Shown here one piece after another: positions 25,014 through 64,000 of a stretch of 64,000 bases of DNA; the stretch's first letter is position 1, and the number at the start of each line of letters is the position of its first letter. The DNA is from Certhia americana (Eukaryota > Chordata > Aves > Passeriformes > Certhiidae), in contig CM031864.1 of the NCBI GenBank assembly GCA_018697195.1, positions 11,661,970-11,725,969 on the forward strand, in the 5' to 3' direction. The notes beneath the pieces are model-generated. The model saw only the letters and a list, made by a program, of their open reading frames with translations, was not told the DNA's origin and ran no database searches. The translations under genes were made by a program, and so were the position numbers.

Positions 25014-26429
25014 CTAGAATTTGCTCACCATAAAAGCCAAAATTCAAACGTGGCTGTAAAATATTGGGGTGCTTTAGAGGAGAGAAAAAATCTTGGAGGG
25101 AAGGGATGCCTGTGATGCCTCCTCCCAGCCCAAGCCCTGGATTCCCTCGCACAGCCACAGGGTGCAGGGGGGATTGGGACAGGTCTGGGGGAGCTCAGGA
25201 GGGACAGGAAAAGAAGTGTCAGTGGGATGGTACTATCCAGCCACCCCAGCTCACAGCCTCTCACCCCTAATGATCCCTGGGGTGCCAACTGAGCTACCTG
25301 GGGGCCTGGGACAAGCAGTTAAAATACAGAAATGTCAATTTAAATTAAAACATGTTTCATAAAGGAGAAAGATAAAACCTTCCCTGCAGCAAAATGAGAT
25401 GAGAGATTTATGGGGTACTGAGAGGACTTGTGTCTACACTTCAATGGGCTCAGGGTAGGGGGCTGGCTTGGCTTCCACTGCTGGCACTGCAGGGCACCCC
25501 AAGGCACTGCCACCTCCCTGTCCCAGCCATCAGAGAAGCCAGAGCTGGGTCTGCAATGAAATGTCAGCTCGACAATAAAATATGCAGAAGCTACGTTTTC
25601 TTCAGGCTAATAAAACTCCTGGGCAGCAGCAGAGATGCTTGGTGCAGAGATGCTTGGTACAGAGATGCCCTCCCTCTCCAGCGCCCCACTTGGCCCTCTC
25701 CTCATCTTCTTTGGGGATAAGGGGCCCATCTGACTCCATGGTCATTGAGCCAGCTCCTCTCACAGAGGCTGCTGAACACAGGCCCCAGCACCAGAATGAG
25801 ACACAGCTCCAGAACTGTGTGTGCCACGGCAGGGAGTAAATCCTCTGCGTCCTGTCAAGGTAAAGTGACAAAACACTGGCCTGCAATGCAGGAACCGCAG
25901 TTATAACATGAGAAAATCAATGTAATATATTACCAGAGACATAAAGATGCTATTAATGCTTCAGCACAGGGCCCTCAGCTTTGCCTGCCATTGCAGGGCA
26001 GGTTTACATGAGGGCTCTGTGTATTCCCATCTGATTGCTCAGGTCACCCACACGCTGGGGCTCAGTTCTGTGTTTATTCACTGACACCCCCATACAGCAA
26101 AGCTTTCCTTCTCCCACACACTGACCCCTGGGCTTTGACCCTGCCAGGGCCTGGGCTCCAGCTGGACATGGAACCAGGACTGCCGGGGATATGCATGGCC
26201 TCAGTGAAAGCCTTTCTGAGGAGCAAGGACCCAGTGAGGCTACAGCCCAAGGCCAAGCAGGTGCCAGCTCTCCTTCTAGGGATTCCAATGACTGTGCAGC
26301 TCTACCATCCACTCACCTGCACTCAGGTGCCTCCTGGAAAAAACTGAAGAGGATGACAACCACTGTGCACCACAGAGTGAGGCCACAGGACATGTATAAG
26401 GTGCAGTCTGTGCCCTGGAGACATGTGTG
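25014..26429. other. Intergenic with a 15-bp triplicate
   Basis: A short tandem repeat GCAGAGATGCTTGGT is present twice exactly (25629-25658), with a partial third copy to 25670. The rest shows no feature. Confidence 0.5.
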
Positions 26430-26664
26430 CTGGGTAAGGAGAAGAGCTGGGGGTACACACATGGCCAGCCATGTCACATCACGCAGCAAAGCCTGCCCCA
26501 ACATCGGAGAGCTGGGAGGGACACCCCAGCAGGAGTGATAGGGCTCAGGGCACAGCTGTCATGGGGATTACACTGGTCTTGAGGACACAGGTGGGGAGGT
26601 GGAGCTGGGTTGGTGCTGGATCCTATGGAGAGGCTTTTCATTTCTTGGCCCTTTTGCATCCCAA
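26430..26664 (+). repeat. Local segmental duplication, copy 2
   Basis: Partner of 24623-24876, about 1.8 kb away in the same orientation, with scattered substitutions. The homology may extend further left at lower identity. Neither copy encodes a supported gene. Confidence 0.8.
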
Positions 26665-27369
26665 CATGGATGACACTCCCTGCAATTGACAGTTTGGATT
26701 ATTACTGAGAAGTTGAGTCAAGTGTCTTCTAATTGATTAATCAATAGCTTTAATTGAGTTGAGACTTCATAAAGGGTAGCTTCACCACTGTTATCCCCTT
26801 GGCCGGCACTGCCCTGACCCCCACCAAAAACCTGTTGCTGTGGCTGGCCTCTGCCCAGGCTGGGCTTCCAAAGCACAGCGAATTTCTGGGGCTTGCAGTT
26901 GCCTGGGGCTCCACTGCAGCAGTGACAGAGGAGTCGGACCATGCAGGGCTCCCCCGGCACGGGGTAGGAACCCCCCAGGCACAAGCTGAACACAAGGGGC
27001 TGCAAAATGTTCACGGCTCATGGTACCGTTCTGTCGGCCACGGCACAGCCCCTGGGCATGGGCATGGGCAGGGCAGGACACGCACCCCACCCGTGCAGCC
27101 TGCGAGTGTGCCTGGGGACACAGAGAGCTCGGGCAATGGGGACTGGGAGCGAGGGGCTGCCTGCGAGCACCGCCGGGGTCACACTCCTGCACATCCGCAC
27201 CACAGCTCTGCACAAGTGGAGATGAGCATTTTATGGTAAAATATGCAGAGCATGGGACAAAAGGAGAGAGCGTTTCTCGCATAATGAGACACTGTCAGAG
27301 AGAAGCTCCCCAGGAAACCAATTAAGAGGGCGCTTTGCGTGTGTCAGGCCAACACCTGGCAAAACCCGC

Positions 27370-28290
27370 TTTCCCAGAGCGGATTCCAGCCGCGCGGTGC
27401 CACACGCCCCCAGCACGGCCCCGTCCCGCAGATCCTCTGGCGCAGCCGGGAGCCCCACGCGTGTCACAGGCAGCCGCCTCTGCCCGCGGGGCCCGGCCTG
27501 GGGCCACTCACCCACGGCCGCAGGCACGTCCCGGAGCCCTCACGGCCGCAGGGCTGAGCCCAGCACCGCCCCCGCCGCTGGGGGCTCGCAGTGCCCGCGG
27601 GCGGGCCGGGGCTGCCCAGGCGGGACGCTGTGCCCGGCAGCACCGCCCCGCTCCGCCCCGCCATGGCGCTGCGCTTCTCCGCCAACCTCTCATGGCTCTT
27701 CCCGGAGCTCCCGGCTCTGCCGGCGCGGCTGGAAGCGGCGGCGGCCGCCGGGTTCGGAGCGGTGGAGGCGGCTTGGCCGGCGGGCTGCCCGGCCCAGGAG
27801 CTGCGGGCCGCGGCGGAGCGGGCGCGGGTGGGGATCGCGCTCCTCAACACCCCCCCTGGTACGGCCGCGTTCCGCTGCTCCTCCCGTGCGTGAGGTAGCG
27901 AGGGCCCTCCGCCGACCCTGCCACTCTCTCCCAGGGGACCAGGAGGCGGGCGAGCTGGGGCTGGCGGCCGTGCCCGGGCGGCAGGCAGCCTTCCGGCAGG
28001 GCCTGGAGGCGGCCGTGCACTACGCCAGGGCTGTGGGCTGCCCCAGGTAGGTGCGAGGCGGGACCCCCGCTCCGGCCCCGCGGCTGCCGGGGACGGCTTC
28101 CTCTGCTGCCCTTCCTGCTCCAGCCCTGCGCCCGAGCGGAGCCTGCCCTTTGCCCCGCGGTGCCTGCCGCTGCTGGGTCACGGAGCCTCTCCCGGGCAGC
28201 ATCTCCTGCTCGGTTGTGTCGGGCCGGAGCCAGCTCGGGGCGCAGCCCGCTGTGCGGGGCCGCGGCCTCAGCATGCTCGCTGGGAGCGGA
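27370..28290 (+). promoter_or_regulatory. HYI: CpG island / promoter region of HYI
   Basis: A sharply GC-rich and CpG-rich block spans the HYI start codon at 27663, exon 1, exon 2 and the start of intron 2. No TATA box is obvious upstream of the ATG, as is typical of CpG-island housekeeping promoters. The exact transcription start cannot be read from sequence alone. No gene starts on the opposite strand that I can support. Confidence 0.75.
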
Positions 28291-30591
28291 CCCAGAGCTG
28301 CCAGGCACCAGTCTGACCCTGCCCTTCGCAGTAGAGGCTTTTGTTCCCACCTCCACACAACAGTCCCAGGGATAATCCTCCCTTTTTCCTCCCCAGCTGC
28401 ACCAATCGTTTCCACCAGGACACCACAACAGTTGTTTTATTGAGGCCATGCTGACTCCAGCACAGCAGAGACACCGTAAAAGATGCAATTAGCCTGGCAC
28501 AGCTCCCTTCAGAAAATCAACAGGGCCCTTTTATTCCACTGACTTTGCAGCATTCTTTCCTGTTGCAACTCAGTCCAAAGCCCTGTGGAGGGCATGGGCT
28601 AGGCAGACCAGAGGCTTGCACACTGGTACAGGCACCTTGAAAATGTTTTTGTTTCTACTGTTCACCTTCCCCCAATGGTGGCTGACGATGGCCTGGCGCT
28701 TGAGCTCTCCATGGCAGGGCAGGCCAGCACGGGGCACTGTCCCCTCCCTGCTCACAGCCAGCAAGCAGTGACACCATGCACGGGGCAGGCACAGGCAAAA
28801 GCAGTGCACCAGTTGCCAAACATGCTGGTTTGGGGCTCTCCACGGAGCAAGAGCTCAAGAAAGCTCCAGTGTCAGAGTGAAAGAGCTGAAGGCAGTTAAC
28901 AAAAGTTGGAAGAAGCGAGGTCTGTGATCTGTCAGGCAAAAGGTTCAAAGTCACCCCTCTGTGTATGGAGGTGGGACGGTGCATATTTGTGTCCTGGCTG
29001 GTAGCTCGCTGGCTGCTGTTGTGCCTCCTGCAGGAAGAGATTTAGCTCTTCTTACCTCCTGTGTCTGCTCCCCCAGCCTGGCCCCCTTTTCCATCAGCAG
29101 AGGAAGGTGTGTTAGATCAGGCCAGCTGGTTGCAGTTGGTGCCTGTGATTATCTTTCTGTACCTGTAGGATTCATGTGATGGCTGGGCGTGTTCCCCTGG
29201 GCACAGACCGGGCTGCAGTGGCAGGTGAGATGGAAACCACCTTCATTGAGAATCTCAGATATGCTGCTGACCTCCTGTCCCAGGTAAGTGGGGAATGGGT
29301 TCTGCTTTGTGTGTGCAGGTCTTAGGATATCCAAGATGGGGAATACCCCAGCAGCCTGGCATGGGGAAGTTATGCTTCCTGCTGCAGAGATGACGGGATG
29401 CTCTGCAGGGTGACGTTACTGTGTTACAGGAAGACATGATTGGACTGTTGGAGCCTATTAACAACCGCATCACTGACCCTCGCTATTATCTGAACACCCC
29501 ACACCAAGGTAAGCCAGACATCAAGAGTCTCCTTCAGAGGAGGAGAAGGATCTCCAAAGTCTGAAAGGCAGGAGGTTGCCTCACCAGGATGGAGAGGGAG
29601 GGAGCACAGTTGATAAAGGGGGTCCTGGGGCTTCTCTGCTTCCACCCTGGGGGCAATGTTTTTTCAATTTCTTGCCCTTTAGCTGCTGCCATCCTGGAGA
29701 AGGTGGGACGGCCCAACCTGAAGCTGCAGCTGGTGAGTCAGCATTGAAGCTTTCCGTGAGGGAAACTTGCACAGGTCCACAAAGGAGTTCTGGTGGCCAT
29801 GGGTTTGTTATCTCCTCTTGGGGACATTGGACAGGGACCATAGAACACCTGTCCTTAACTGCTCACTGCTGAACTGCTGTACCCTCCATTTTCCTCTCTT
29901 GCCCCCAGGACCTTTTTCACTGCCAGATCATGGATGGCAATTTGTCACGCAACCTGGAGACGTACTTCCCACTCATTGGTAACACCCTGCACCCAGACCA
30001 ATTCCACTGCAGCCACTGGGCAGGAGTGGCTTTGAGAGGGGGCCCTCCTCCTCCAGGCTCTGTTGTAGCTGGCTGGGAGGGTGGGACTGCTCTTTGGTCA
30101 GCTTGTCTCATGGCCAAAGACGGCTGCAGGCAGGGCTGCCTTGGGCATGGCCTCTCCCCTTCCCTCCCTAGGTCATATCCAGATTGCACAGGTACCAGGG
30201 CGGCATGAGCCCAATAGTCCTGGGGAGCTGAACTTCCCCTACATCTTCGAGCTCCTGGAGTCACTCGGCTACACTGGCTACGTGGGGTGCGAGTATGCTC
30301 CAAAGGGTGAGTAGGCCTGCAGGTCTGAGCCCCACAGGCAGGTTCAAGCACAGAGCAGCTGTCTGGGCACTGTGCAAAGACAGGCAGGTGCTGGGGGGCA
30401 CAGGTAGTGTGTGTCATCCCTACCTGGGGATGAGGCTCTGTCCTGAACTGAAGCTGCTCCAGCTTCTCCAGCTGCAGCAGGAGACCCTGTCTGTCACTAC
30501 AGGAGACACCCTGGAAGGTCTGGGCTGGCTGCGATCCTACTGGGAAAGCCGAGGGCTGCAGCACGGTGGGACCAGCAAGGCAGCCAAGTAA
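27663..30591 (+). CDS. HYI: HYI, putative hydroxypyruvate isomerase (8 exons, complete)
   Basis: The product belongs to the hydroxypyruvate isomerase family (TIM barrel, AP-endonuclease-2-like), which interconverts hydroxypyruvate and tartronate semialdehyde in bacteria; the vertebrate substrate is less certain. Coding exons are 27663-27858, 27935-28046, 29169-29283, 29430-29508, 29683-29732, 29909-29978, 30172-30306 and 30503-30591. They total 846 nt, or 281 residues plus TAA, close to the family's usual length of about 277. All junctions are GT-AG and in phase. The start lies in a strong CCGCCATGG context in a CpG island. Recognisable blocks are FSANLSWLFPELP at the N-terminus, HVMAGRVPLG (exon 3), GLLEPINNRI (exon 4, Glu149), FHCQIMDGNL (exon 6), HIQIAQVPGRHEP and YVGCEYAPKGDT (exon 7, Glu248). 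By family analogy Glu149 and Glu248 are the two catalytic metal-binding glutamates. The gene is convergent with SZT2, as in mammals. I see no breaks. Confidence 0.95.
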
Positions 30592-30630
30592 AACTAGAAA
30601 ACCATGAGAATAAAAGACAAAGCAATGGCT
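30592..30630 (+). terminator. HYI: HYI 3'UTR and poly(A) signal
   Basis: An AATAAA hexamer at 30609-30614 lies only 18 nt after the TAA stop, giving a very short predicted 3'UTR with cleavage expected near 30625-30640. No other AATAAA was noticed soon downstream on this strand. Confidence 0.7.
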
Positions 30631-31199
30631 TAACAGAGGAGGATGTGTCTTCTCTAGGACTGGGGGAGTGTGGTGGATGGGACGATGTCCTAGAATGAGG
30701 TTAGGAGCATCATCTCCCTTCCCCAGGCTCTACTGGGCCAGCCCAAGCTGTTGGACCCTCATCTCCACAAGAACCACCTGCAGCATGTTTGATTTAATGA
30801 TGGCTCAGGCACCACTGTAGGCAACTTCAGGTACACAGAAAACTTTCACTTCAAGGCTACAGGGGTGTCCAGGGAGAGGTTTTCAGTCTGCCAAAAAAGG
30901 GGAGCATTCCAGCTGGTGCCTGAAGTTGTGGAAAGAACACTCTGAACATCCAGGTATTGAAGTTCTCAAGGCTGTTGCCAGTGCCCAGCACTGACTCTGC
31001 AGCAGGGCCGCAAGTGAAGCAAGCAGCCCCTCAGGCTGTCCAGTCCAAGGTAACAGGCTAGGAGCTGCCTGCACTCAAGGCTGACTGCCCTGCTGCTCTA
31101 CTCTGGATCAAGTGTAGGATTCCAGAGCCAACCCAGCCAGCCCCATAGCCAGGGCTGCTCTGCATCCTCTACAGGCAGCTTTCCACAGCCTACAGCGAC
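30631..31199. other. Intergenic gap between convergent HYI and SZT2
   Basis: About 570 bp separates the two predicted poly(A) sites. I see no open frame with coding character and no repeat of note. Confidence 0.6.
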
Positions 31200-31790
31200 T
31201 GAGCAGGGATGTGGTTCAGTTTATTTCACAGATAGACCAATGGCTCAAATGTACACCTCCATAAAACCTTTCTGTGATCCAGTTAACCCTTCCTGTCCCA
31301 TTCATGCTCTCCCAAGGAAAGCAAAAGGCCAGAAGCGGTTGTCCTCACTGCCAGTCAGGCAGGCCTCCAGTCAGGAGTCTTTCTTCCTAAAGCCAGAGCA
31401 CTGTGCAGCACTGCCCTGAGCAGAAGATGGTGCTGTGCCTGCTCCTCAGTGCCTTCCCAGCAGGCAGAACTCACCTATAGATGCCAAAGCCATGTCCCTG
31501 AGAGTTGTTCTGCTTTAGCCAGGCTGCAGCAGCCAAGTTCCTGCCCTTGCTGTTTGGTTCAAGGCCATTCAGTATCAAACCCACTGAAAACAGCACACAA
31601 GGGTCATACCAGCCAGTGATGAGGTGCACATCCCCAGGCTCCTCAGGTCAGTAGCCATGTGTGCCACTGGCAGAGCTGCCTGCAGGGCCCATGCACAGGT
31701 GCCCCCAGAGACCTGTTCTTCCCCCTGGTCACCAAAGGCACGGCCGTACAGAGGTCGGAACATGCATTGCTCCAGGATGTGGTGCCAGTG
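31200..31790 (-). terminator. SZT2: SZT2 3'UTR and poly(A) signal
   Basis: On the minus strand an AATAAA occurs at 31225-31220 (TTTATT on the plus strand), predicting cleavage near 31195-31210 and a 3'UTR of about 590 nt. It is the first such hexamer I see after the stop. Part of this region (to 31575) is also an open frame following the TAG, discussed in findings. Confidence 0.55.
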
Positions 31791-63938
<32,148 letters not shown>

Positions 63939-64000
63939 CTGCAGTAAGCAGTTAAGGCTCAGTTTATGCAGCAGAATTATTACCCACAAATGCAGAAGAA

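Noticed and set aside
1..27000. Exons of PTPRF, the expected next gene after HYI
   Set aside because: No phosphatase, Ig or fibronectin-III sequence is recognisable on either strand, so only a non-coding 5' exon could be hidden here.

Overview
This window looks like chromosomal DNA of a bird. It contains two split protein-coding genes with short GT-AG introns. It also contains degraded CR1/L3-type LINE fragments, including three with the avian CR1 3'-end wording (near 50.7, 53.2 and 63.5 kb), and has GC-rich intergenic DNA. I cannot name the species. No prokaryotic, viral or CRISPR content is visible.

Layout. (1) Positions 1 to about 27.4 kb hold no gene I can support. This is intergenic DNA with old LINE relics, simple repeats, AT-rich islands resembling conserved non-coding elements, two GC/CpG-rich patches (about 17.4-18.3 and 19.55-19.95 kb) and a local segmental duplication (24.6/26.4 kb). 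(2) 27,663-30,591 (+) is a complete eight-exon HYI gene (putative hydroxypyruvate isomerase, 281 codons) starting inside a CpG island. (3) 31,791-63,938 (-) is the 3' four-fifths of SZT2, the large subunit of the KICSTOR complex. I resolved 54 coding exons by eye. Their lengths sum to 8,268 nt (2,755 codons plus stop), and every splice junction keeps the reading frame. The N-terminal part lies beyond position 64,000. HYI and SZT2 converge tail to tail with about 0.6 kb between their predicted poly(A) sites, as expected from the mammalian order SZT2-HYI-PTPRF. PTPRF itself is not recognisable here, so the first 27 kb is probably the gene desert between HYI and PTPRF.

The two genes are unrelated in function. 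HYI is a small TIM-barrel sugar-acid isomerase. SZT2 helps tether GATOR1 to lysosomes, so that mTORC1 responds to amino-acid shortage.

I found no new multi-gene system. The items most worth a second look are an in-frame TAG in the last SZT2 exon followed by a long coding-like open frame, a GC-AG intron in SZT2, a perfect 27-nt inverted repeat sitting exactly where two duplicated segments differ, a possible poly(A)-tailed retro-insertion at 4.3 kb, and a twin-octamer AT-rich element at 20.75 kb.
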